DNA of 64,000 nt, from positions 62,001 to 126,000 of the forward strand of contig NZ_MIET01000046.1 in the NCBI RefSeq assembly GCF_003590335.1. The letters run 5' to 3'. The translations under genes and the position numbers were made by a program. The DNA comes from Pseudoalteromonas sp. MSK9-3. GTDB taxonomy: Bacteria > Pseudomonadota > Gammaproteobacteria > Enterobacterales > Alteromonadaceae. The notes below the pieces were generated by a model. The model made no database searches. It had not been told where the DNA came from and worked only from the letters and a program-made list of their open reading frames with translations. Numbering within the stretch: the first letter of the stretch is position 1; each line of letters opens with the position of its first letter. This document shows, piece after piece, positions 26,248 to 34,863 of this stretch.

Positions 26248-29200
26248 TTAAAAGTCGTATTTAACCCCAAGGCGAATTTCATAAAGTGAGGGTCTCACTT
26301 CAAAATCGGTGCCTGATGGGTTATTAAACTCTTCAAATACATACTGACCGCTATCGTTAATTGATGCTGTCACGGCGTTTTGCATTGAACTACCTGTGTT
26401 TAACGTACCCCAATTATCATTAAGTAGGTTACCTACGTTTTTAATAACAAAGAATGCAGACCCTTTATGGCCATCGGCAAATCCACCGAATTCCTGTTCA
26501 ACTTTTAAATCAAACGTAACCCACCAATCACCATCTTGTGAATTACGGCCCTGAATGTCTCCGCGTGTTAAGCCTTCACGTTCAACCCATTTGTCAAAGT
26601 CGGCTTTTTGGAACGCTTGTTTTTCGCCTTGGTCATTTGTGTGGAAACCATACTCAACTAACCCATCGTTATCACGTGGAACATAAAGCAAGTCACGTTG
26701 ATTTTCGGCATAGCCGAACATTCCCGTGTTGTTAAACGTGTATGAATACGGGTTAGTTTTAGCTGCCTGACCGAACAGACTAAACTTGGTGTCTAACCCG
26801 TCGATGAACTGGTGCTTATAAGACAGTGACATGGTCGCACGATGTGGGATTTCATAATTTGAGGTAGATACACCTGGGTTTTGCGGGTCGTGCGCTGCAA
26901 TACCATGGAAGTTAGAGAATGCCACAGAGCTCGTCATCGGGTGAACATCATTTGATTTGGTATATGCATAAGAAAGAGCGATATCGATACCGTTGTCGAA
27001 AGATTTATTCATACCCAAAGATAAAACATGTGTGTATGCATCAGCGCCTGAAACGTTAGTTAACAAAAAGTCTGATTTAAATGGATGGATATCATCGCTA
27101 TAAATTGGGCGTCCATCTGGTGCTGGCTTGGTTTTAGCCGCAAGTGCTAGGTTACGAATAAGCGCAGAGTCTTTTTTATCTGTATACAAATAGTCTACTG
27201 TAAAGACGAAATCAGATTCTGTGACGTAAGTCGCCCCTAATGAATACTTCCACTCAGACGGTAGTTCAAAATTAGGGTCCGTCACATTTGTACTGTCATC
27301 GGCACTGCCAGAGCCAACCGAGTTGTATAGGTCTAATGGAATGTCGAATCCGGCTTTGCCACCGTTTACAAATGCCACTGCATCAGGGCCTAATAATTGC
27401 ACATTACGTGCATTTTCTTGGATGTTACGAACGCCATCGTTTGAATAACTGTTAGAGATCCACACATTCGGGTTACCGCCAGAGTATAGACCAAAGCCAC
27501 CACGAAGCTCTAATTGCTCATCGTAAATCCAGTTAAAACCAAAACGAGGTTGAATTAAGTCAACGCCATCTAGGTTTTGTTGGTTAGAGAAACCAAAACG
27601 CTCTTGAAAGTTAGGGTTGTGTGCTGGCACATCATCGCTGGTATACCAGTCGTAGCGTAAGCCGGCTGTTAAAGTAATATCGTAATCAATTAAATCGAAC
27701 TTGTCTTGAGCATATACTGTGTTCAGTGCATATTTGAACTCACCCGCTGCGTCAACAGGGTTGTGTGACGACGCATTACCGTAATAAACACGCGCAACAC
27801 CGTTCTCGAAGTCTTCGATACTGCTAAAGCGGTGTTCACCTTCGGTATGTTGCACGAACATATTGAATACGTCTAACTCTTCACGCTCATAACCAAATGA
27901 TAGCTCGTGGTCATCAAGGTAATAGGTACCAGCTAGTTTAATTGACAGGTTATCATATTTTAGTTTGTTAGCTTGACGTGAATCATCTGGGCCAAGGTAA
28001 ACGTCAACGTCACCTGTATCAATTCTAAACTCACCGAACCCTGATGTTCTATCTAAAGAAATTTGACGGTTATCTAGCTCTGAATAGCCTATGCGCACTT
28101 CCGTTGAAAATACATCGCTCCAATCTGAATACAATGAGCTGACAAATGATTGTAATTCAGCACCACGCTCGTAGAAGTGGTTAGACAATGAAATACGAGA
28201 AGACGTGTTATCAGACTGAGCAAGTGTAAACCCATCGTTATAGTTATAAACAAAGCTTGCACGATGCTCGTCGTTGATATTCCAATCTAGTTTAACAAGT
28301 ATTTTTTCATCTTCGACAGGCATGCTTGGGACTAAAGAACCCGCATCGTAGCCATACTTATCTTGCGAAATTGCCGCAATTTGGTCAATTGTTGCTTGGC
28401 TTATTTTGTTGTTAGCCAGTGGTGCGTATTCAAATACTTGTGCACCTTCTAACTTTTCATAGCTGGTAAATAAGAATAAGGTGTCTTCAACCAGTGGCAT
28501 ACCTAAGTTAAAGCCAAAACGCTTTTCGCTATAGTTACCTATATCTTGTGTTTTACCATCAATTTTATCACCTGAAAGAGAGTCGTTTGTGTAATCGAAA
28601 AAGACGCCGCCTGACAGTGTGTTCGTACCAGATTTTGTTACTGCGTTGATATTACACGACGTAAAGCCACCATACTGAACGTCAAATGGTGCTAACTCAA
28701 CGGCTACTTGTGCAATTGAATCGAAAGAGAAGGGCATGCGCTCTGTGGGATAACCATTTCGGTTTAAACCGAAGTTATCATTCATACGCATACCGTCAAC
28801 CGTTAAGCTGTTAAAACGCGGGTTACCGCCTGCGCACTGAATGGCACCTGAGTTACTCTCATCAACATAAATACGTGGATCAGTACGAACAATGTCTTTT
28901 ATATCACGGTTAATAGCTGGCTTTTCTTGAAGATCTGCAAGTGAAAAGTGCGTTGCTGGACCTGTACCACCAGACTGCATGGTGATAGGTCGACCAGTTA
29001 CTACGATTTGTTCAATATTTTGCTGTGGTTTAAGCTGTACTGTTACAGGGTAGGTTTTACCTAGCGATAAATAAATATCTTCTACCAAAGTATCTTGAAA
29101 TGACTCTGAATCAACAATCACTTGATAAGGGCCACCAACGCGAAGACCTTTTGCAGAAAAAGACCCACTTTCGTTGACTACTGCGGTTTTCACTGAGCCT

Positions 29201-29370
29201 GAAGGCGTATGAATGATAGTTACTTTTGTACCAGCAGCAGGGTTGCCTTGTGGACCAACGACTTGACCTTTCATTGCTGAAGCTGTGTCGTTAGCAAATG
29301 CAGCGCCACTTGCACCAATACTTGCTGCAATAGCAAGAGACAGAGCTGTTTTGCGCAATAGAGTTTTCAT
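26248..29370 (-). CDS. Oar-type TonB-dependent outer-membrane receptor (paralogue 2)
   Basis: A 1040-residue receptor of the same subfamily and domain order as its neighbour: signal peptide (1-26), carboxypeptidase-regulatory-like domain (about 30-120), plug (about 130-250), barrel and C-terminal aromatic tail IRLGVKYDF. Two cysteines sit in the plug (GAIQCAGGNPRF and GGFTSCNINAV) at places where the paralogue has none; they could form a disulfide. The S1/P1 nuclease gene ends only 27 bases upstream on the same strand, so the two are probably one operon. This suggests that the receptor imports nuclease products or phosphate compounds, which is inference. Confidence 0.92.
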   Translation of the reverse strand: MKTLLRKTALSLAIAASIGASGAAFANDTASAMKGQVVGPQGNPAAGTKVTIIHTPSGSVKTAVVNESGSFSAKGLRVGGPYQVIVDSESFQDTLVEDIYLSLGKTYPVTVQLKPQQNIEQIVVTGRPITMQSGGTGPATHFSLADLQEKPAINRDIKDIVRTDPRIYVDESNSGAIQCAGGNPRFNSLTVDGMRMNDNFGLNRNGYPTERMPFSFDSIAQVAVELAPFDVQYGGFTSCNINAVTKSGTNTLSGGVFFDYTNDSLSGDKIDGKTQDIGNYSEKRFGFNLGMPLVEDTLFLFTSYEKLEGAQVFEYAPLANNKISQATIDQIAAISQDKYGYDAGSLVPSMPVEDEKILVKLDWNINDEHRASFVYNYNDGFTLAQSDNTSSRISLSNHFYERGAELQSFVSSLYSDWSDVFSTEVRIGYSELDNRQISLDRTSGFGEFRIDTGDVDVYLGPDDSRQANKLKYDNLSIKLAGTYYLDDHELSFGYEREELDVFNMFVQHTEGEHRFSSIEDFENGVARVYYGNASSHNPVDAAGEFKYALNTVYAQDKFDLIDYDITLTAGLRYDWYTSDDVPAHNPNFQERFGFSNQQNLDGVDLIQPRFGFNWIYDEQLELRGGFGLYSGGNPNVWISNSYSNDGVRNIQENARNVQLLGPDAVAFVNGGKAGFDIPLDLYNSVGSGSADDSTNVTDPNFELPSEWKYSLGATYVTESDFVFTVDYLYTDKKDSALIRNLALAAKTKPAPDGRPIYSDDIHPFKSDFLLTNVSGADAYTHVLSLGMNKSFDNGIDIALSYAYTKSNDVHPMTSSVAFSNFHGIAAHDPQNPGVSTSNYEIPHRATMSLSYKHQFIDGLDTKFSLFGQAAKTNPYSYTFNNTGMFGYAENQRDLLYVPRDNDGLVEYGFHTNDQGEKQAFQKADFDKWVEREGLTRGDIQGRNSQDGDWWVTFDLKVEQEFGGFADGHKGSAFFVIKNVGNLLNDNWGTLNTGSSMQNAVTASINDSGQYVFEEFNNPSGTDFEVRPSLYEIRLGVKYDF

Positions 29371-29372
29371 TA

Positions 29373-29387
29373 TGTTGTTTCCCGTGT
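29373..29387 (-). promoter_or_regulatory. Conserved leader element before Oar paralogue 2
   Basis: The 15 bases ACACGGGAAACAACA lie 2 bases before the ATG at 29370 on the minus strand and are identical to those ahead of the other Oar gene. GGGA is the likely ribosome binding site. Confidence 0.5.
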
Positions 29388-29397
29388 TTTGATTGGT

Positions 29398-30270
29398 TTA
29401 TTTTACAGCGACGACGTTCGAAGTCTTGAGTGCCTCTTTTAATGGCGCTGCGTTTTTGTCAAAAATTTGGTTCAGTAAGCCAGCCAGTCGTATACCACCT
29501 TGTTGCAAACGAATTCTTACGGTTGGCATGTACTTATAAATGTACCCATAACTTATTTCAGTTTCATTTAAGTTATATACTTTATCTGAAATATGATGAC
29601 TTTCTAATAGCCAGTCAGCTGGCTCACTATTAAGGTAATCACTTATAATCGTTTTATTTGACGTTTTTATGAATTCTGCAAACTCACTGTAAGATAGACG
29701 CTCATTTTCAATTAAGCGAGTGTCCCATGTAGAGTGGAGGTTTGTTTTATCACCAAAAAAAGTCACTTTGATCAAATTTCCGCCATGGTCTTCACCGCGC
29801 CCTGCATGGAACGGTTGATGGCTATCGCCAACTAAATGCACCAAAAAGCGTAACGCGAAGCGTTTTTCGTCAATTGATGTAGCGTCAGATTGAAGTGTGT
29901 TTATACCGTAATAGATACCATCGAGAATATTTTTTACTTGTTCTTTAGAATTGATTGAATGATCAATGTGAGAGTGCATTTTTGTCGCGTCTTTAACATT
30001 AATATAATGCCATTTTGTCGACTTTTTACGCCAGAACTCGCTGTCGTTAGAGCGCATTTCATCTGCCCAAGTTGATACTTGTGCTAATGAACTTTCTTCA
30101 AGTAGGGGAGTCAGAGCTTGTACTGTGGCCGTTGTTAAGTGCTCTTCAGCAACCTTCCCAATAATACGGTGGCCATTTTGCCCCCATGCGACAGCATTAA
30201 ACGAACTAGATAGGGCGCCTATAAGTGCGATTACAGAGAGCTTTTTAACTAACATATGTGTTTTCTTCAT
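29398..30270 (-). CDS. Secreted S1/P1-type nuclease
   Basis: A 290-residue zinc-dependent nuclease of the S1/P1 family, which cleaves single-stranded nucleic acid to 5'-nucleotides and can remove 3'-phosphates. Cleavage of the signal peptide after AVA would leave tryptophan at the mature N-terminus (WGQNGHR); in P1 nuclease that N-terminal Trp is itself a zinc ligand. Further zinc-site motifs are HYINV, FLVHLVGDSHQPFHAG and the NLHSTWD segment. It is the first gene of the pair with Oar receptor 2. The position fits extracellular or periplasmic scavenging of nucleic acid. It is divergent from the binding-protein/regulator-like pair at 30477-32293. Confidence 0.93.
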   Translation of the reverse strand: MKKTHMLVKKLSVIALIGALSSSFNAVAWGQNGHRIIGKVAEEHLTTATVQALTPLLEESSLAQVSTWADEMRSNDSEFWRKKSTKWHYINVKDATKMHSHIDHSINSKEQVKNILDGIYYGINTLQSDATSIDEKRFALRFLVHLVGDSHQPFHAGRGEDHGGNLIKVTFFGDKTNLHSTWDTRLIENERLSYSEFAEFIKTSNKTIISDYLNSEPADWLLESHHISDKVYNLNETEISYGYIYKYMPTVRIRLQQGGIRLAGLLNQIFDKNAAPLKEALKTSNVVAVK

Positions 30271-30476
30271 TATTAAAAAATAGCCAACGACGGCTGTTCA
30301 ATAAGGTCAATTGTCCGTATTTTTCAAGAAATAAAAAGGACTTAAAAGGATTCATAATTTCTTGTTAATAAAGTATGTAATTCATGGGTTTATATTCATT
30401 TAGTAAATTTACTTATTGTAATGAGTAAAGAATATTGGTTTAATGAGGAAGTTGGCAATATAAGAATAAAATACTC

Positions 30477-31367
30477 TTGATACATAATAACATTTTAACT
30501 AATAAATCTACGATTGTTACATTATTGTTTCTATCCACCCTGATCAGCTGGCTGTTAGGGGGATCACTTAGTCAATCTCAAATTCAAGATGTTGATCATG
30601 TACTGACACATTCATATCAATGTCAAACTTCGTCTATTGCAAATAAATCAGTATTACGGGTGCATGTTCCTATAGAAAGACTCGCTGTTGCACTAAAAGC
30701 CCCGTTATGCACGAACAAAGTAGTTGCAAAACAGTATGGGTATGTTGAATTGTACTGGGGAGGTAATTTAGCTGAGCAAATTGAATTTTTAGCTAAAGGT
30801 GTTGCTGATGTTGTGTTAAGTAAAGAGAATGTCATGCAAGCATTAATGGCAGAGTCTACCCATAATTATCGGCCAATTATCGGCTATCAAAACTACACTG
30901 CTTTTTTTATTTCGAATAAAGAAAAACCAAAATTAGACAAAGCCTACTTCTTAGATAAAAGAATTGGATTATTAGACTATCCTACGAGCCGCTCCGGTCA
31001 TATTTTGCCAAAACAAGTGTTTAAAACTTTAGATATAGACTTAGATGCATTGGACATAGTCTATGCGAGCACACATACAGCATTGCGAGACAAACTTGCT
31101 CATGGAGAAATTGACTTGATCTCTTCTTATTGGAGAAAAGATGATCAAAAACGTTTCTCGAATAATTATATTACCCCTATTAGTGGTGAGATTGTCGGTA
31201 GTCGTTGGTTTTTGAAGATGAATGATGAAAATACAGATCTAGCATGTGAATTACAGTCTGTGATCAGTTTAATAGCAAAGTCGCAAAGCTCTTCCTACTT
31301 TGAATCATTACAAAATTACTGGCAATGTGATTCATTACCTTATTACTTTGTTGAAGAGGGCTTGTAA
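30477..31367 (+). CDS. Membrane-anchored periplasmic binding protein (PhnD-like)
   Basis: A 296-residue protein with one N-terminal hydrophobic segment (about 13-32), then a two-lobe solute-binding domain of the PhnD/SsuA/NMT1-like type: EQIEFLAKGVADVVLSKENV in lobe 1, and GLLDYPTSRSGHILPKQVF and LRDKLAHGEIDLISSYW in lobe 2. The assumed start TTG 30477 has no ribosome binding site; a TGA at 30444 limits any extension, so the true start is uncertain. The stop overlaps the next gene's ATG by one base (TAATG), indicating translational coupling. With no transporter genes nearby, a sensory role together with the next protein is plausible. Confidence 0.75.
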   Translation: MIHNNILTNKSTIVTLLFLSTLISWLLGGSLSQSQIQDVDHVLTHSYQCQTSSIANKSVLRVHVPIERLAVALKAPLCTNKVVAKQYGYVELYWGGNLAEQIEFLAKGVADVVLSKENVMQALMAESTHNYRPIIGYQNYTAFFISNKEKPKLDKAYFLDKRIGLLDYPTSRSGHILPKQVFKTLDIDLDALDIVYASTHTALRDKLAHGEIDLISSYWRKDDQKRFSNNYITPISGEIVGSRWFLKMNDENTDLACELQSVISLIAKSQSSSYFESLQNYWQCDSLPYYFVEEGL

Positions 31368-32293
31368 TGTCACACAGTAAGAACATCATCGTGTTTACAG
31401 TGGCCTTAATCTTATTTATATCGATATTTTACCTGTCACAAACTTATCAAATAAAGCATGATATTGAGAAACAAGCGTCTCAAGTTGTAACGCGTGTGGC
31501 GCTTGATATCAATACATTACCGATTGCGGACCCTTTTTTCAGTTATTCGGGAAATACCTCTGTTGTTGAATCGTACGTAGGTAAAATAAATGCGGTACTT
31601 GTCAGGCAAGATGCACGTATACAGTTACAAAAAGTAAGTATTGAGCAAGTTGATAGTATTGATAGTATTATGGTGAGAAAGTTGGTTGATGCCCATCGCG
31701 ATGTGTATGTATCGTTTGCTATTGATGATGCGCATGTAAAATCCGCTTATATTGTGCCTTTTATTCTCGCGTTATTAAATACTGCATTCTTTGGCTGGGT
31801 AAATATCAGCGTCGCAAGAACACGTGCGAGTAGGCCACAGCATAAAGATAAAACAGAGTTGCCTAAAAAGTTGGTTGTCGATTTATATTCTAAAACCATT
31901 ATGCTTAATAGTCGTAAGCAAGATGCGGTAAAATTAGCGAATAAGCCATTATGCTTTTACTTGGCACTGGTTGAATACTGTGAGTCACATCCTGATGTGG
32001 TATTAAATCAAAATAAAGATGTGCCTGACGAATTAATAGATATCGCAGACAAATACTTTCATCGGCTGATTGCTTTGGGACATACTATACGAAAGAGACC
32101 TAATTTCTCTTCTAGTTTAGAAAAGACGTTAAGTGAAATTAGAGCAGCCTTAGACGATGTCATGGCAGAACATACTGAGCTAAAAGCAAAGTACTACCCG
32201 CCTAAAGCGCACGGTGAAGGGTCACGTTCAAAAATTCACAGCTATGGGTTAATAAATGTGGCGCTAACTGACATTGAATTAATTGGAAAATAG
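31367..32293 (+). CDS. Two-TM membrane protein with possible C-terminal winged-helix domain
   Basis: A 308-residue protein not assigned to a known family. It has TM1 at about 9-25, a periplasmic domain of about 100 residues, TM2 at about 127-147, then a basic stretch (ARTRASRPQHKDK) consistent with the rest being cytoplasmic. The cytoplasmic part (about 165-265) has a strand pair VVDLYSKTIMLN, a helix FYLALVEYCESHPDVVLNQ and a later helix LEKTLSEIRAALDDV. This order resembles an OmpR-type winged helix, though weakly. It is translationally coupled to the binding protein gene and divergent from the nuclease/Oar operon. I infer a possible membrane-bound regulator; this is not established. Confidence 0.7.
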   Translation: MSHSKNIIVFTVALILFISIFYLSQTYQIKHDIEKQASQVVTRVALDINTLPIADPFFSYSGNTSVVESYVGKINAVLVRQDARIQLQKVSIEQVDSIDSIMVRKLVDAHRDVYVSFAIDDAHVKSAYIVPFILALLNTAFFGWVNISVARTRASRPQHKDKTELPKKLVVDLYSKTIMLNSRKQDAVKLANKPLCFYLALVEYCESHPDVVLNQNKDVPDELIDIADKYFHRLIALGHTIRKRPNFSSSLEKTLSEIRAALDDVMAEHTELKAKYYPPKAHGEGSRSKIHSYGLINVALTDIELIGK

Positions 32294-32327
32294 ACTGGAC
32301 TAGGAACGTACCAAGATTAAAAAGGTG

Positions 32328-32359
32328 TGACAGCAGCATAGCTTTATATACTGCTGTCA
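32328..32359. terminator. Hairpin between convergent genes
   Basis: TGACAGCAG and CTGCTGTCA form perfect 9-base arms with a 14-base loop, between the membrane protein gene and the convergent 5'-nucleotidase gene. It lacks a strong T-run on either side, so it is a weak terminator candidate. Confidence 0.5.
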
Positions 32360-32373
32360 TAAGTAGTCGTATT

Positions 32374-33972
32374 TTAGAGTAACTCAGCGATTATTGGCGA
32401 GTTCTTTTCTAAGTAGTCTTTTAGTGCTTGTGCGTCAGTTGTACTACTCGACTCAAAACCATCTTTTTTACTTAATAAAGGGTACCCATCACCACCGGCT
32501 GCATTGTAGCTGTTTATACTCATGGTATAAGTGTGATTTTGCTTAAGCTGCTTACCGTTCACTTTTACATTACTGAGTGTACCTTTGCTTAGCTCAAAAC
32601 TTATGCCATGATATTGCAAATAGGCGCCTGAATCAGCTGGGAATCGAGTAACGATATTTAGGTATTCATATAATTCAGCCCCAGTAAAAGTCACCTTGGT
32701 GATGCGGTTTTTAAAAGGGTGTACCTTAAGTACATCTTTATAGGTAATGTCACCCGCTTTTATACTGTGCCTAATGCCTCCACCACTTATTAACCCAAAG
32801 TCGGCGCCCACGGCTGCCATTTGTGCTTTGATGATAAGGTTTGCTAAATTACTTTGTTTAAACCTGACGGTATCACGTCTTCCATCTAAAAATGTATCAA
32901 CCGATCCTACGCTATCAGCTAATTGTTGTTCACCTATGTTTTGATATGGCTTTAGAAATGCATAGAGTATAGGGTCTGGCTCTATTTGCTGCTGAATATA
33001 GTAGCCTTCTGAATTTTTGAGGTTGACGGGGATCAGCTCATAGCTAAGCAGCGTTTTTTCACCGTCTGCTATTTTGAACTGTGCTTTACCAACATACTTA
33101 CCCCATTCGTGAGCTTGCATGATCCAGGTACCATTTTGTTGATCAGGTTTACATGCTTTTCCCGCAGTAAATTCATTATCAGCCTCACCAGTTTGCGTAA
33201 CACAAATAGGTTCTTGCGAGTGGCCTCCAATGATCATATCAAGTGTACCTGGTTTTAATGAACGTGCTAATGTGACGTCTCCAGGTGCATTAATGCCATA
33301 GGCCGCATCGTGATAGTGGCCCATATGAGTAACGGCTATCATGACATCAATGTTGTGCTTGGCGCGGATTTCTTTGGTCACTTTTTCTGTTATTGAAGCG
33401 GGTTCAACAAAATCTAAATGGCCAATATATAACGGATTAGCAATTTTTGCGGTATCAGTCGTCGTTAGCCCAACAATCCCAATATTTAGCCCATTTCGGT
33501 TAAGAACGGTGTAAGGTTGATATGCGTGAGAACCATCTTTTTTGTGGACAATATTGGCCGACAGCAGCGGGAAGTTAGACCATTTAATTTGTTTATCGAG
33601 TACACTTAATGGATTATCAAATTCATGATTGCCGATAGCCATAGCATCATACCCAATTAGGCTCATGCCTTTAAAGTCGGGTTCTGCTTTTTGAAGGTCT
33701 GACTCAGGGATCCCTGTGTTAATGTCTCCGCCAGATAGTAATAATACGGTATGGCCATTTGTTGCCGCGTCACGCCTTAATTTATCTATTAAGGTTTTGC
33801 GCGCAGCCATGCCATATTCACCATTTTCGTTGTGCCAAAAACGACCGTGATTATCGTTTGTATGTAATATGGTAAGGTATTGAGCTTCTTGTTCTGAGGC
33901 CTTTTCAGAGATGGTTGGCAATATGTTGCATGCTGATAGAAGCAAACAACTAGCTAACAAAGTTATGCGCAT
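32374..33972 (-). CDS. Lipoprotein 5'-nucleotidase / UDP-sugar hydrolase (UshA/NutA-like)
   Basis: A 532-residue periplasm-facing lipoprotein. The lipobox LLSAC ends a short signal peptide. The N-terminal metallophosphatase domain has LHTNDNHGRF, GGDINTG, IGNHEFDNP and GGHSQE, and the C-terminal 5'-nucleotidase domain has SGGGIRHSIKAGDITYKD and AAGGDGYP. The family removes 5'-phosphate from nucleotides so that nucleosides can cross the inner membrane. Together with the S1/P1 nuclease nearby and cdd/udp further left, it completes a route from nucleic acid to free bases. Vibrio NutA is also a lipoprotein, a closer model than soluble E. coli UshA. Confidence 0.93.
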   Translation of the reverse strand: MRITLLASCLLLSACNILPTISEKASEQEAQYLTILHTNDNHGRFWHNENGEYGMAARKTLIDKLRRDAATNGHTVLLLSGGDINTGIPESDLQKAEPDFKGMSLIGYDAMAIGNHEFDNPLSVLDKQIKWSNFPLLSANIVHKKDGSHAYQPYTVLNRNGLNIGIVGLTTTDTAKIANPLYIGHLDFVEPASITEKVTKEIRAKHNIDVMIAVTHMGHYHDAAYGINAPGDVTLARSLKPGTLDMIIGGHSQEPICVTQTGEADNEFTAGKACKPDQQNGTWIMQAHEWGKYVGKAQFKIADGEKTLLSYELIPVNLKNSEGYYIQQQIEPDPILYAFLKPYQNIGEQQLADSVGSVDTFLDGRRDTVRFKQSNLANLIIKAQMAAVGADFGLISGGGIRHSIKAGDITYKDVLKVHPFKNRITKVTFTGAELYEYLNIVTRFPADSGAYLQYHGISFELSKGTLSNVKVNGKQLKQNHTYTMSINSYNAAGGDGYPLLSKKDGFESSSTTDAQALKDYLEKNSPIIAELL

Positions 33973-34041
33973 AATATAATTTAGTGGAATAAAATAGTTA
34001 TGCGCTAGTTTAAACTAAAAGCTCTAAGAAGAAACGTCTGA

Positions 34042-34227
34042 TCAGAGATTTTTTGATTCCCCAAACGTATTTTCTACTGCAATAATACGCCGTTCTAGCT
34101 CATTTTTAGCAAAATGTGATTTGTTATGATTGGTTTCTACCATCCAGTTTAAAAATGTAGCGGGTAGCGCGGTATATGGTTCACCATGATGCAAACCAAA
34201 ATCGCATATTTCCTTATCGTTATTCAT
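34042..34227 (-). CDS. DUF3820-like small protein
   Basis: A 61-residue protein. The central part FGLHHGEPYTALPATFLNWM corresponds to the FGKHKG.PL.ELP..YL.WL pattern of DUF3820 proteins, small predicted nucleic-acid-associated or regulatory proteins of unknown function. The helix after it (KNELERRIIAVENTF) is also typical. AGGGG lies 9 bases upstream of ATG 34227. It is monocistronic between the 5'-nucleotidase and MAPEG genes. Confidence 0.65.
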   Translation of the reverse strand: MNNDKEICDFGLHHGEPYTALPATFLNWMVETNHNKSHFAKNELERRIIAVENTFGESKNL

Positions 34228-34331
34228 CCTATTAAGCCCCTTTAGTTTTTATTGTCGCGCTTATCCTATCAAATATAGCGAATAGAAAAAGAACAATATG
34301 TCACTAAATGATGCTTTTTTATAACTTTATG

Positions 34332-34757
34332 TTATAGAAGTGTGACCATTAATGTGATCCATTGAATAATTAGTAATGCACAACCGACCATAAACACACG
34401 GAAGCGGGCAACAATAAAATTACCGTTTAGGTGTATATAGCTATGTACTATTCTAGAAACTACGAATAATACACTGGCGACAGCAAAGAACAACGATGTG
34501 TTATTAAGGGAAATAGCGAGTAAACAGGCTACGAAAAACAAGTTAGGTATTTCAAATTGGTTGCTAAAATTCCTACCGGCAACAACAACACTTTCAGGTG
34601 CGTTGTCTAAATCCATGGTTTTAAACGCATGACTCGGTATTGCTTTAGTTTTGTGTGCTGCAAATCGGCGACGTCCCATAATGAACATCACAACAATAGT
34701 GAGTAGCACTTGTAAAAACATAGCCAGTATGACCAAAAATAACGCAGGGTGATGCAT
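34332..34757 (-). CDS. MAPEG family membrane protein
   Basis: A 141-residue inner-membrane protein with four hydrophobic segments. NQFEIPNLFFVACLLA and the later SRIVHSYIHLNGNFIVARFRVF match the conserved loops of MAPEG proteins (membrane-associated proteins in eicosanoid and glutathione metabolism). Bacterial members of this short type have mostly unknown substrates; a glutathione-linked activity is possible. It is divergent from the M16 peptidase gene. Confidence 0.85.
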   Translation of the reverse strand: MHHPALFLVILAMFLQVLLTIVVMFIMGRRRFAAHKTKAIPSHAFKTMDLDNAPESVVVAGRNFSNQFEIPNLFFVACLLAISLNNTSLFFAVASVLFVVSRIVHSYIHLNGNFIVARFRVFMVGCALLIIQWITLMVTLL

Positions 34758-34863
34758 ATTAAATCGCCTTTTTACACACAGTTACAATCAAAGTACATTT
34801 GTGATTGCAAATTGGCAAGTAAATAAAGAATATGGGGTATAAGAACCTATTTATGGATAAAAT

